A stretch of DNA of 64,000 bases. It comes from JACXTP01 sp963789555. Its GTDB lineage: Archaea > Thermoplasmatota > Thermoplasmata > Methanomassiliicoccales > UBA472. Shown piece after piece: positions 28,921 through 37,925 of the stretch (positions are counted from its first letter, which is position 1; each line of letters opens with the position of its first letter). The notes below the pieces were generated by a model, which saw only the letters and a list, made by a program, of their open reading frames with translations, searched no databases and was not told the origin of the DNA. Location: contig CAWBKY010000008.1 in the NCBI GenBank assembly GCA_963789555.1, forward strand, positions 1 to 64,000, given 5' to 3'. Position numbers and translations under genes: made by a program.

Positions 28921-28965
28921 CTTATATACCGGTCCTTCCCAAGGATATCATTCACTATAGGAGGT
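28921..28965 (+). promoter_or_regulatory. TATA box and ribosome site of the fasciclin gene
   Basis: CTTATATACC at 28921-28930 is a strong archaeal TATA box, predicting a start near 28950. TAGGAGG at 28959-28965 lies 7 nt before the ATG at 28973, so the leader is very short. Confidence 0.65.
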
Positions 28966-28972
28966 TTTACTC

Positions 28973-29383
28973 ATGCCAGACATAGTTGATTTAGCAATAT
29001 CAGGAAAATTCAATACATTGGTCGCGGCGGTTAAGGCGGCGGGCCTTGTGGATACCCTCAAGGGACCTGGACCGTTCACAGTGTTCGCGCCGACCGACGA
29101 AGCGTTTGCGAAATTGCCCCCAGGGACGGTAGATGGACTTTTGAAGGATATCCCCAAATTGAAGAGCATCCTCCTTTACCATGTGGTTAGTGGAAAGGTC
29201 ATGGCCGCGGATGTCGTCAAATTGAAAACCGCCAAGACCGTCCAAGGGGGAGAGGTAAAGATCGAGGTCAAGGGGCTTTTTAAAAAGAAGGTCATGGTCA
29301 ACAACGCGACCGTTATCAAGACCGACATCGTGGCCAGTAACGGCGTTTGCCATGCGATAGACACGGTCCTTATCCCCAAATAA
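28973..29383 (+). CDS. Fasciclin (FAS1) domain protein
   Basis: A single FAS1 domain of 136 residues. The H1 box FTVFAPTDEAFAKLP and the H2-like box SILLYHVVSGKV are present, and the end VCHAIDTVLIPK is typical. It has no signal peptide, so it is predicted cytosolic or released by another route. Such single-domain proteins are common in methanogens and bacteria, where roles in adhesion or stress are proposed. Strong promoter and ribosome site suggest high expression. Confidence 0.9.
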   Translation: MPDIVDLAISGKFNTLVAAVKAAGLVDTLKGPGPFTVFAPTDEAFAKLPPGTVDGLLKDIPKLKSILLYHVVSGKVMAADVVKLKTAKTVQGGEVKIEVKGLFKKKVMVNNATVIKTDIVASNGVCHAIDTVLIPK

Positions 29384-29591
29384 GCAATGGATGAACAAGA
29401 CCGAAGACCCTTGTCTGAGGGTCAAACACCTTATTTCTTATCCTTTCGACCGCTTAATGGATAGTCTTCATATTGGATTAAAAGAGGGACCCCATCTCAC
29501 TTCGGGGGAAGGCGCGAATAATGGACGAAGGGGTCGATCAAGGGTGCATGGTTGCATCGGCTCGGACATTCAGCATGTATCCCCCTTGATC

Positions 29592-30332
29592 TTATATCTC
29601 CCTCCACCTCGCCTTCTTCAGTCCGATCCATAGGAAGACCGTGGTCACCGCGATAAGGACGGCCCAATCGACGATGAGCATGTTCCTGGAGACCTCCACG
29701 AAACCGATGAGGTAATGACCGATCTGGGCCGCGTAGGTGGTGGGCGAGAGGTAGGCCAGATAGCGCCACGGCAGAGGGATGTACTCCAACGGATAATACA
29801 CCGGGGCCAAGGTGGTGAAGAGCAGGGAGAGCAGGCGGGTGAAGGCGAAGCTCTGCACGATGTCGGTGGAGAAGGTGGCTAGGGCGAAGCCCAACGATAT
29901 CGACATCACGAACATGAGCAGCATGACGATGACTATGCCGAGCACCTTGACCGGCTCGATGTCCACATAGATGGCGAACAGAATGGCCAGAATGATCAGG
30001 GCCGGCGAGGCGTAGATCAGCTCCGAGAGGGCCATGCCGCTCACGTAGACCGGGGCGCTGGTGGGCGATGCCACCACCATGTCCTGGAGCTTGAAGTCGT
30101 TCTTCAGATGGGACAGGTCGGCCTGGAGGCTGGTCCCGGCGGTGAACATGGTCATGATGAGGCCGCCCACGATCCCCACCTCCAGCAGCGCGCCGTCGCT
30201 GATGAAGAATATCAGGGTGAGGAAGGAGAGGGGCGACAGGACGGTGATGACCAGGACCGCCGGATAGTTCTTCATCTCGTAGATGGCGTTCACGAGGATG
30301 GAGGCCAGGAACTGGCTGCTGAGCCGGCTCAT
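29592..30332 (-). CDS. ABC-2 type transporter permease
   Basis: Membrane subunit of an exporter. 246 residues with six helices (AVLVITVLSPLSFLTLIFFI, VGIVGGLIMTMFTAG, LIYASPALIILAILFAIYV, VIVMLLMFVMSISLGFAL and others). The ABC-2 signature region APVYYPLEYIPLPWRYLAYLSPTTYA is clear. The ATG at 30332 overlaps the ATPase stop. The long frame that joins permease and ATPase is only an artefact of an indel in the ATPase C-terminus, not a fusion. Substrate unknown. Confidence 0.85.
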   Translation of the reverse strand: MSRLSSQFLASILVNAIYEMKNYPAVLVITVLSPLSFLTLIFFISDGALLEVGIVGGLIMTMFTAGTSLQADLSHLKNDFKLQDMVVASPTSAPVYVSGMALSELIYASPALIILAILFAIYVDIEPVKVLGIVIVMLLMFVMSISLGFALATFSTDIVQSFAFTRLLSLLFTTLAPVYYPLEYIPLPWRYLAYLSPTTYAAQIGHYLIGFVEVSRNMLIVDWAVLIAVTTVFLWIGLKKARWREI

Positions 30333-31283
30333 TCCTCCTCCACCTCCTTGCTCTCCCTGACCTCGGGGTCCATGGCCCCGACCATGTAGGTGAAGATGTC
30401 GTCCAAGGTGACCGGGTTCACGGAGAACTGGGCCTTCCGCTCGATAAGATGGTGCGATATCTCCAGCGCCTCGTCCTTGGTGGTGAGGACCTGGACCAGG
30501 CCGTTGTTCAGGGTAATGCATCTCGCCCTGCACCGGCGGCAGGTCCACGCCCTTGGGGACCTTGACGCTGTACTGGTGCTTGAGCCGGCCCCTGAGCTCG
30601 TCCATGTTGCCCAGGGTCAGCAGCTTGCCGTCGTCCAATATGCCGATGCGGTCCGCCACGCTCTCCGCTTCCTCCAGGTAGTGGGTGGTGAGGAAGACGA
30701 ACCGCTCCTTGCCCAGCTCGATGAGCAATTTCCACAGGTCCTGCCTGGATATGGGGTCGAGGCCGGTGCTCGGCTCGTCCAGGAAAACGAACTCCGCGTC
30801 CGAGGCCAGTACCATCGCCACCAGCACCTTGCGCTTCATGCCGCCGGAGAGGGTGCGGTTGAGGCGGTCCGCATGCTTCTCCATGCCCACCTGGGCGATG
30901 GCCTCGATGGCCTTCCTCTTGGATTCGCTGTAGCCCAGACCTCTCCACAGCAGATAGGCGGAGACGGCCTGGACCGGCGTCATCCACGCCACCGTCCTCC
31001 CTTCCTGGGGCACGACCGCCATCCGCTCCCGGAGCTTGTTGGCGTCCGCCATGACGTCGAGGCCGTCGATGGTGGCCCTCCCGGAACTTGGCTCAAGGAG
31101 TGTCGAAAGTATCCTTGCCAGGGTGGTCTTTCCCGCCCCGTTCCTCCCGATCAGGGAGAAGATGCCGTGGGCGGGGATGGTGAAGCTTATGTCGGATAGG
31201 GCGGTCTTATCGCCCCCGTACACCTTGGCGATCCTATCGCAGGTGATCTCACTGTCCCTGGTTATGGTCCCATTCCTCCCCAC
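30329..31283 (-). CDS. ABC exporter ATPase (one frameshift)
   Basis: Partner of the ABC-2 permease, about 318 residues. Walker A LIGRNGAGKTTLA, Q-loop VVPQEGRTV, signature TLSGGMKRKVL, Walker B FVFLDEPSTGLDP and H-loop FLTTHYLEEAE are intact. Near 30515 the frame changes and the proper C-terminus (LNNGLVQVLTTKDEAL, TLDDIFTYMVGAM) ends at 30329. The annotated GTG start at 31283 overlaps the end of the DUF3795 gene by 35 nt. Confidence 0.88.
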
Positions 31284-31686
31284 AGTTGAGACAACGGGGA
31301 CGATGGACGCACCGCAGGCCCCCGCAAGAGGGACAAGTGTACCTCTCGGCCTGATCGGCCAGGAAGGCCTCCATGCCCCGGTCCTTGATCTCGGTCAGGT
31401 TGGCGATCATGCTCATGCCATATTTGGTGCGGTAGCGCTTGTCCAGCTGCTTCAAACGCTTACAGGGCATCCTTTCACATTCATAGCAAAAGTGGGACCG
31501 ATTGTCGCGGATGGTCTCGCAGTTGTAGATGATGCAGGACAGACAGGACTTAGGTTTGTTGGAATCCTCCTCCCGGCACCCCGGGCATCTGTTCTTGGGG
31601 CGTTGGTAGGCCAGGCACAGGGCGCAGTTCATCCCGCAGGGGGCGACCATATTGGGCTCGAGCGCGCTGGGGTCGGTCCGGGTCAT
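31249..31686 (-). CDS. DUF3795-like cysteine-rich protein with C-terminal zinc ribbon
   Basis: 145 residues. The N-terminus has the DUF3795 pattern APCGMNCALCLAY, CPGCREED and SCLSCIIYNC, then FCYECERMPC. A separate C-terminal zinc ribbon (YTCPSCGGLRC, CLNCGEEWD) is added. Family members are common in methanogens and anaerobic bacteria and have no established activity. It lies directly upstream of the ABC exporter with overlap, suggesting one transcript. Confidence 0.75.
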   Translation of the reverse strand: MTRTDPSALEPNMVAPCGMNCALCLAYQRPKNRCPGCREEDSNKPKSCLSCIIYNCETIRDNRSHFCYECERMPCKRLKQLDKRYRTKYGMSMIANLTEIKDRGMEAFLADQAERYTCPSCGGLRCVHRPRCLNCGEEWDHNQGQ

Positions 31687-31800
31687 AGCGTTATTAGTGG
31701 CGTTCTCTCTAGTTTAATCCTTCGGGGCAATCGATTGGACCAGGGGACCAGAGAGTCTGGCTGACCCTTCCGTATCGACCAAGGCCGAAGCGAAGGATTG

Positions 31801-32004
31801 ATGAATGGTCGCCTCCAATCCCAATTCATGGACTCCGACCGGGGCTGGGAACAGGTGGAATGTAGATGCGAGACGTGCAACACCTATGATCTAAGAGGCC
31901 TCTGGAAATGCGAGTGCGAGGCCCTCAACGTTTCCAAGAACGAGGCCTGCTGGAGGTGCGAGCGGCCTCGGCCACCTGCGACAGAGGAGAGGCCGAAGAA
32001 ATGA
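31801..32004 (+). CDS. Small protein with RanBP2-like zinc finger
   Basis: 67 residues. The C-terminal finger WKCECEALNVSKNEACWRC follows the RanBP2 plan W-x-C-x-C-x3-N-x6-C-x2-C, with one residue between the first cysteines instead of two to four. A second cysteine pair (CRCETC) lies before it. ATG at 31801. Such fingers usually bind RNA or ubiquitin in eukaryotes. In archaea they are seen in small uncharacterised proteins. Confidence 0.6.
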   Translation: MNGRLQSQFMDSDRGWEQVECRCETCNTYDLRGLWKCECEALNVSKNEACWRCERPRPPATEERPKK

Positions 32005-32023
32005 GCCATGCTTGGATATGGAC

Positions 32024-32401
32024 TCACTTGTCACCTTTTGCCAGGTTCTCCTTGACGCGGAATCTCACTATCCTCTCGATGAGGTCGAATGGGATCGGGC
32101 CAGCGATGGGAAATCGCACCGTGCCTTTGGAGACCTCATATTTCGAAAGCTCCTTCTGGAAAGCATCGATGCCCGACGGGGTGGGATAGAACCCGATGTG
32201 GGTCTTGTAGGCGGCAAAGTGCACCAGGTTACCGTTGAGCCGGAAGGTGGGCATGCCGTATCTTATCGCCTCCTCCGCTCCAGGTGCGGCGCTTTTGATG
32301 ACCTCCCTCAGCCTTCGCAAGGTGGCTTGGACATCCGGCGGGAACATCGCGATATACTCATCGATGTTGGAGTAATCGAGCTCGTGGTTGCCCATCTTCA
32401 T
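32024..32401 (-). CDS. DUF1801 (YdhG-like) protein
   Basis: 125 residues. Typical family features are IDEYIAMFPPDVQATLRRLR, EEAIRYGMPTFRLNG, LVHFAAYKTHIGFYP and the end TVRFPIAGPIPFDLIERIV. The fold is known from bacterial frataxin-like iron chaperone proposals (YdhG), but function is unsettled. ATG at 32401 is chosen. AAAATTATAAATAA about 30 nt upstream is a good TATA box. Confidence 0.85.
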   Translation of the reverse strand: MKMGNHELDYSNIDEYIAMFPPDVQATLRRLREVIKSAAPGAEEAIRYGMPTFRLNGNLVHFAAYKTHIGFYPTPSGIDAFQKELSKYEVSKGTVRFPIAGPIPFDLIERIVRFRVKENLAKGDK

Positions 32402-32571
32402 GATGCTCAGTTCCTTCCTGTCGTTATTTATAATTTTAGAACGGGGATGAATGAGCATCATTGGAATTCACTCTCGGCCAATGAGGCTAAGAGGGCAATT
32501 CTCCAAGGATCGGATGAATGATGGCACAGGACATGAGCTAATTGGTCTAGGGGTTGAATATGCCAACCGCG

Positions 32572-33841
32572 TCAGCGACCGGGCATCCTTAGCTCGGGGT
32601 CGATTGCTCCTTGTCGTAGGCCAGCGACGATCTTCTCCACCTTGGGTGTCGCATGTGCAAAATATCTCTTTAGGCCGCGGCAGAGGTAGTTGAGCCCGGG
32701 TTCGCCATCGCGAGTTCGAATGATCCGGTTTTTGGGGCACTCCCCCCAGCAATCCCTGAGATAGGTGCACCTCCTACATTAACCGGGAAGCTTGTCGCCC
32801 TTGTCCTGTCCGAACCTGATCTGGGCCTGGGAGTACACCATGTCGGTGATGCCACGGTCCATAACGCTTCCCAGAAGATATTCTGGATAGACATAATGGT
32901 CGCAGGAATAGACGGTACCGTCATGCTCCACGACCAGCCCTTTGCCGCAGAACTCGTTGTAGATGCAGAGCTGCGATGGCAGATTCAAATGCTGGGCCAC
33001 CAGGGTCTCGAAGTGGTTGACCAACACCTTGCCCACGTCGTATTTGTACCACTCGTCGAACACCCTGGAGAGGAAATCCCCATAATCATAGGGATCGACG
33101 GACCAGTCCGTGACAACGGAATTCGGATGGCCTGGGCGCGCCTCCGGCGTGCCATCTTTGGGCAGCCTTCTCCGGATCCCAAGGTATGGGGGCCTTTGAT
33201 TCGTACTCACGGTATTCCACGATCGGGATGAATTGGATATACGTGGAATCGAGCTCTTGGCGCAGAAAACGATATACCTCGAGGGGGTGTTTGGCGTTCA
33301 AACGATTCACGCAGGTGAGGGTGTTGAAAGGGATGCCGTGGCCTTTCAGCATCATGGCCGCGCTCATCACCTGGTCAAATGTCGGTTTTCCTTTTTTATC
33401 CACGCGATAGGCGTCATGAAGTTCCCGCGGGCCATCGATGCTCAGTCCCACCAACCAATGGTTTTCTTTGAGGAAATCGCACCATTCCTCGTCGAGGAGC
33501 GTACCATTGGTCTGGAGGTCGTTGCGGACGACCTGTCCGGGTCTGGCGTATTTGCTCTCAAGCTCCACGACCTTATTGAAGAAATCGAGCCCCAGGAGAG
33601 TTGGCTCTCCCCCCTGCCAGGAAAACACCACCTCATTTCCCGTTACCCCTTCGATGTATTGCTGGATGAATCGTTCCAGGACCTCGTCGGACATCCGACC
33701 GATGCCAGGCCCATCAAGGAGTGCCCCCTTGCTCAAGTAATAGCAATATTGGCAATCCAGGTTGCACCTGGAACCGCCTGGTTTGGCCATGACATGGAAT
33801 CTTCGTTGGCCCAGATCGCGAACGATCGACGGATACGTCAT
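32572..33841 (-). CDS. Anaerobic sulfatase-maturating radical SAM enzyme (frameshifted)
   Basis: Converts the active-site cysteine of a sulfatase to formylglycine without oxygen. The radical SAM cluster motif is SRCNLDCQYCYY, followed by VFSWQGGEPTLLGLDFF and GLSIDGPRELHD. In a second frame the SPASM region reads CGKGLVVEHDGTVYSCDHYVYPEY. In a third the final cluster motif CTYLRDCWGECPKNRI and the end GLRQGAIDPELR appear, stopping at 32572. Breaks lie near 33130 and 32785. About 420 residues, normal for anSME. It follows the sulfatase gene on the same strand, the expected pairing. Confidence 0.9.
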
Positions 33842-34059
33842 GGGTCAGAGGTGGATGCCCGCGCGAATCGCCTGATGTCCGTGGATCGGCCCTCGTGATA
33901 TCCATCTTCCCTGCCCATAGCGTTCAGCCCTGCTCGCAGTCCTTTCCAACCCAGATCTCGTTAGTTAAAGATATGGCGATTCATTTGTTGAACATTGTCA
34001 TGAGTGGGGTCGTTGAATCTCCCTGTATCATCATGTGCATCTCTTTCTTGGATCGAGGT

Positions 34060-35550
34060 TCAATGTCCTTTGCTGCTCGATGCCTCCTGCAATGTCCGCA
34101 ACACCTCGTCCAGGTTGAACGCGGCAGGCTTCTGGCGCGGAGGGAATTTCACGAAATCCTCTATGTTCTGGGCCACGAGCCCCTGCATCTCGTACATGAT
34201 GTACGCATGGGAGATGACCCAATCGAAGTAGGTGTTGGAGTTCTCGTCCGCCCGCTCGAACGGGTCCCGACGAAGGTTGAACATCTTTGGTATCCTCAGC
34301 TTCACGAACGGTTCGAACCAGCACATCAGCTGCTTGGCGCGCTGCTCCATCAGGACCACCTTCCAGTCGCCCATCCGGATCGCAAGGATGTCCCCATCGT
34401 CGCTGATGTAGAAGACGAATTTACGGGGGCTCTCCTTTTCCTCGCCCGTAAAGTAGGGTAGCATATTGTACCCGTCGATATGGACCTTGAACGTTTTGCC
34501 CCCTGCTTTATGCCCCTTTAGCAATTTCTCAATGATGTTCGGCTCACCAGCGGCGGCCAGGAACGTTGCCAACCAATCCTGGTGGGAGACGATGCCATTT
34601 ATCACCGTTCCCGCCTTGAACTTGGCCGGCCATCGCACGAATGCTGGGACACGCCATCCGCCTTCCCAATTGGTGTTCTTCTCGGAGCGGAACGGGGTGA
34701 TGCCACCATCTGGCCAGGTGTTATAATGGACGCCGTTGTCGGTGGAGTACACGACGATGGTGTCGTCTGCGATCCCCAGATCATCGAGCTTCTTCAGCAT
34801 TCTCCCGATGTTCTCGTCGTGAGCGACCATCACGTCGTTATAGAACCCCTGGCCGCTCTTCCCCTCGTGCTTCTTTGCACAATGGGTCCTGAAATGCATG
34901 GCCGTCGTGTTATACCAGACGAAGAAGGGTTTTTTCGCCTCATGCGCCTTGTCGATGAATCTGAGGGCGCGATCGGTGACCTCGTCATCTATCGTCTCCA
35001 TGCGCTTCTTGGTAAGCGGTCCGGTGTCCTCGATCCTCTGCCCGCCTTTTCCATCCGCCTAGCAGTGGAGCACCCCTCTCGGCCCGAAACGTTCTTTGAA
35101 GGCTGGGTCCTTTGGATAGTCGACATCCTCCGGTTCTTCCTCAGCGTTAAGGTGATAGAGATTGCCGAAGAACTCATCGAATCCGTGCACGGTCGGAAGG
35201 AACTCATCCTTGTCCCCCAGATGGTTCTTCCCGAACTGACCGGTCGCGTAGCCCAATGGTTTGAGCAGTTCCGCGATGGTGGGGTCCTCTTTTTGCAGGC
35301 CGACGCTGGCACCCGGCATCCCGACCTTGGTAAGACCTGTGCGTATCGGGTTCTGGCCAGTGATGAAAGCGGCCCGTCCAGCGGTGCAGCTCTGTTGGCC
35401 ATAGAAATCGGTGAATGCGATGCCTTCATTGGCGATGCGGTCGATGTTCGGCGTGCGGTAGCCCATCTGCCCACGGTTGTTGTAGCTGATGTTCCACCAA
35501 CCGATGTCGTCTCCCCAAAGAACCAGAATGTTGGGTTTTTTATCTGCCAT
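34060..35550 (-). CDS. Arylsulfatase-family enzyme, Cys-type (one frameshift)
   Basis: Hydrolyses a sulfate ester. The formylglycine motif is QQSCTAGRAAFITG (C-x-A-x-R), so the modified residue is cysteine, matching the radical SAM activator downstream. Metal-site pieces are VLWGDDIGWWN, STDNGVHYN and GQFGKNHLG. About 497 residues. A frame break near 35045 joins FGPRGVL to TGPLTKKRMETIDDE. No signal peptide is visible, so a cytosolic location is predicted. ATG at 35550 follows GGGGAGGATGG, and AAGATTATTTATCG about 60 nt upstream may be the promoter. Confidence 0.9.
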
Positions 35551-35881
35551 TGTTCCATCCTCCCCTTACTCCTCGAAATAGGTCCAGGGATTGTTGGGAA
35601 AAACCTCGATAAATAATCTTGGATGGCTCCTGGAGGAGATGGGGGCCCTCAGCTCTCCTCCCCTGGTGGAAAATGGTCGAGTAACGATGGGGGTGGACGC
35701 TTGGTGTGTGTTTCCTTGAGGGCTCTCACCCTGGTCGTGGGTTGACCCACTCAAGGTCCCAGCAAGATCGTTATAGGAGATATATTGAAAAATGAAATTT
35801 ATTTCAGAACTGTGCTTTGGGTTCAATAGATCGCTCCAACAAAGTGTTTTAATACCTCCTATTCGAAGATAATTCAATGCC
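35551..35881. other. Divergent promoter region between sulfatase and DoxX genes
   Basis: 331 nt without a gene. Minus-strand TATA candidate AAGATTATTTATCG near 35608-35622. Plus-strand TATA candidate GTTTTAATACC near 35845 ahead of the DoxX ATG at 35882. No inverted repeat or RNA gene was recognised. Confidence 0.45.
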
Positions 35882-36391
35882 ATGGCAAGCGATGGCAGTG
35901 TGACCAGGCCGAAGATCGACTACGTGTTAGCCACCTTACGCATATCGTTAGGTTGGATCTTCCTCTGGGCCTTCCTGGACAAGATGTTCGGTCTAGGCTA
36001 TGCCACCTCTTCCGAGGACGCGTGGATCAACGGGGGTTCGCCCACGGAAGGTTACCTTCAGTTCGCCGCTGGTGGGATCTTCGAGGATTTCTACCATAGC
36101 ATCGCTGGCAACGCCCTGGTGGATTGGGTCTTCATGCTCGCCCTTCTTGCTCTGGGGGTCGCCTTGATGCTCGGCATCGGAATGAGGATCGCGACCTATG
36201 GAGGGACCATATTCCTGCTTATGCTCTGGTCGAGCCATGTCCCACCGGTCAACAATCCGTTGATCGATGAGCACATCATCTTCATCTTCGTCCTCTGGGT
36301 GTTGATGTTCATGAAGGCGGGGCGCATCTTCGGCCTAGGGGAATGGTGGTGCGAAACCAAAATGGTGAAGAGATTCCCCATCCTCGAATAG
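35882..36391 (+). CDS. DoxX/DoxD-like membrane protein
   Basis: 169 residues with four hydrophobic helices (LATLRISLGWIFLWAFLDKM, WVFMLALLALGVALMLGIG, GGTIFLLMLWSSH, IFIFVLWVLMFMKAG). The first helix with LRISLGWIFLWAFLDK is characteristic of the family that includes the thiosulfate:quinone oxidoreductase small subunit. Alone, such proteins have no assigned activity. The C-terminal tail FGLGEWWCETK is cytosolic. Stop codon TAG. Confidence 0.8.
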   Translation: MASDGSVTRPKIDYVLATLRISLGWIFLWAFLDKMFGLGYATSSEDAWINGGSPTEGYLQFAAGGIFEDFYHSIAGNALVDWVFMLALLALGVALMLGIGMRIATYGGTIFLLMLWSSHVPPVNNPLIDEHIIFIFVLWVLMFMKAGRIFGLGEWWCETKMVKRFPILE

Positions 36392-36436
36392 AGGCTCATG
36401 CTGATCTAGGGGATGTCATCGATCGGACGGTTGAAA

Positions 36437-37788
36437 ATGTCAGGACTCGCGGAGAGGGTGCGCAGGCTCAAGGACCGGCGGTTCATAAAGGGCAACGTCG
36501 TCTATTGGATGTCCAGGGACCAGCGGGTGGATGACAACTGGTCCCTTCTTTATGCGATGGAGACGGCATCGGCCTATGATGTCCAGCTCTGTGTCGCCTT
36601 CTGCCTTCCCCCAGAGTACCTGGGCTCCACAATCCGCCAGTACCATTTCATGGTAGAGGGGCTGAAGGAGGTCCAGGCAAGCTGGAGGGGCTCGGCATCG
36701 GGTTCTATCTGCTGCAGGGATACCCCGAGATCGAGTTCCCTTCGTTCCTAGACAAGGTTAAGGCTGGTTGCTGATAACGGACTTCGACCCCCTGGAGATC
36801 AACAGGCGTTGGAAGAGAAGGGTGGCGGGAGAGATAGATTTCGCCATGCACGAGGTCGACGCGCACAACATAGTGCCTTGCTGGAAGGTGGCCAACAGGA
36901 GGATATGGACCTATGACACCTTCAGAGGAGAAGATCACGCCTTGGCTGGAGGAGTTCTTGGTCGACATCCCCCCGGCCAGGAAAATGGAGAAGGTCTGGG
37001 GAATTGAGGAAGAGGAGATCGATTGGTCCAAGGCCTTGGCCAGTTGCAACATCGACCGCTCGGTCCCATTGGTGAGCTGGATCAAGCCTGGGGAATCGAA
37101 CGCCAAGAGGATGTTGTCCGATTTCTGCGAACGCCGCCTCTTCACATATGGGGCGAGGTCGATGGACCCGGTGGTGAGCGGCCAATCGGACCTTTCGGCC
37201 CATCTCCATTTCGGTCAGCTTTCAGCCCAACGAGTGGCCCTGGAGGTCATGAAGGTCGATGCCGACGAAGGGGAGAAGAAGAGATATCTGGACCAGTTGA
37301 TAGTCAAGAGGGAGCTGGCCGACAACTTCTGCCTCCATTCTCGGGAGTATGACACCACCGGGGCCTTCCCCATCTGGGCCAGACGATCCCTCGATCAGCA
37401 TCGTTCGGACCCAAGGGACCACATCTATTCGGTCCAGGAGCTGGAGGGAGCGAACACCCACGACCCCCTCTGGAACGCGGCGCAGACCGAGCTTTTGAAG
37501 ATCGGCAAGATACATGGCTCGCTCCGAGGATATTGGGCGGAGAAGATCCTTGAATGGAGCAGAAGGCCGGAGGACGCGCTCGCGGCCGCGCTCTACCTGA
37601 ACAACAGGTATTCCTTGGATGGGAACGACCCCAGCGGTTACACGGGCATCTCCATGGTTGTAGGAGGATTGTATGGAAAGCCTTGGAAGTCCAAGGAGGT
37701 GGTGGGGAAGCTCAAGAGGCATACCTACACCCAGGAACGTTTCTCGTACGACATTCAGGCATACTACGACAAGGTGGCCAAGCTCTGA
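36437..37788 (+). CDS. phr: Class II deoxyribodipyrimidine photolyase (frameshifted)
   Basis: Light-driven repair of pyrimidine dimers using FAD. The class II N-terminus is FIKGNVVYWMSRDQRVDDNWSLLYAM in pieces. The FAD/DNA-binding C-terminal half holds SDLSAHLHFGQLSAQR, KRELADNFCLHSREYD, THDPLWNAAQTELLKIGKIHG and NNRYSLDGNDPSGYTGI, all class II signatures. Three breaks lie near 36685, 36765 and 36930. About 450 residues. ATG at 36437 is favoured over 36413 from family alignment. A photolyase implies at least occasional light exposure of the host. Confidence 0.9.
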
Positions 37789-37925
37789 TCGGACCCTACC
37801 TCTACATATCGAACGTACGTCGCATGATCCATTTGCTTGCCAGGTGTGATTTGGTATCACCGGTTCCCCTGAGGTAATATCAATAAGTTCATAAGGTGAA
37901 CGAAATATCCCGAGCGAAATCCGGG

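Noticed and set aside
29592..31283. A single ATPase-permease fusion gene
   Set aside because: The join is created by one indel. The other frame gives a natural ATPase C-terminus whose stop overlaps the permease ATG, the usual two-gene arrangement.
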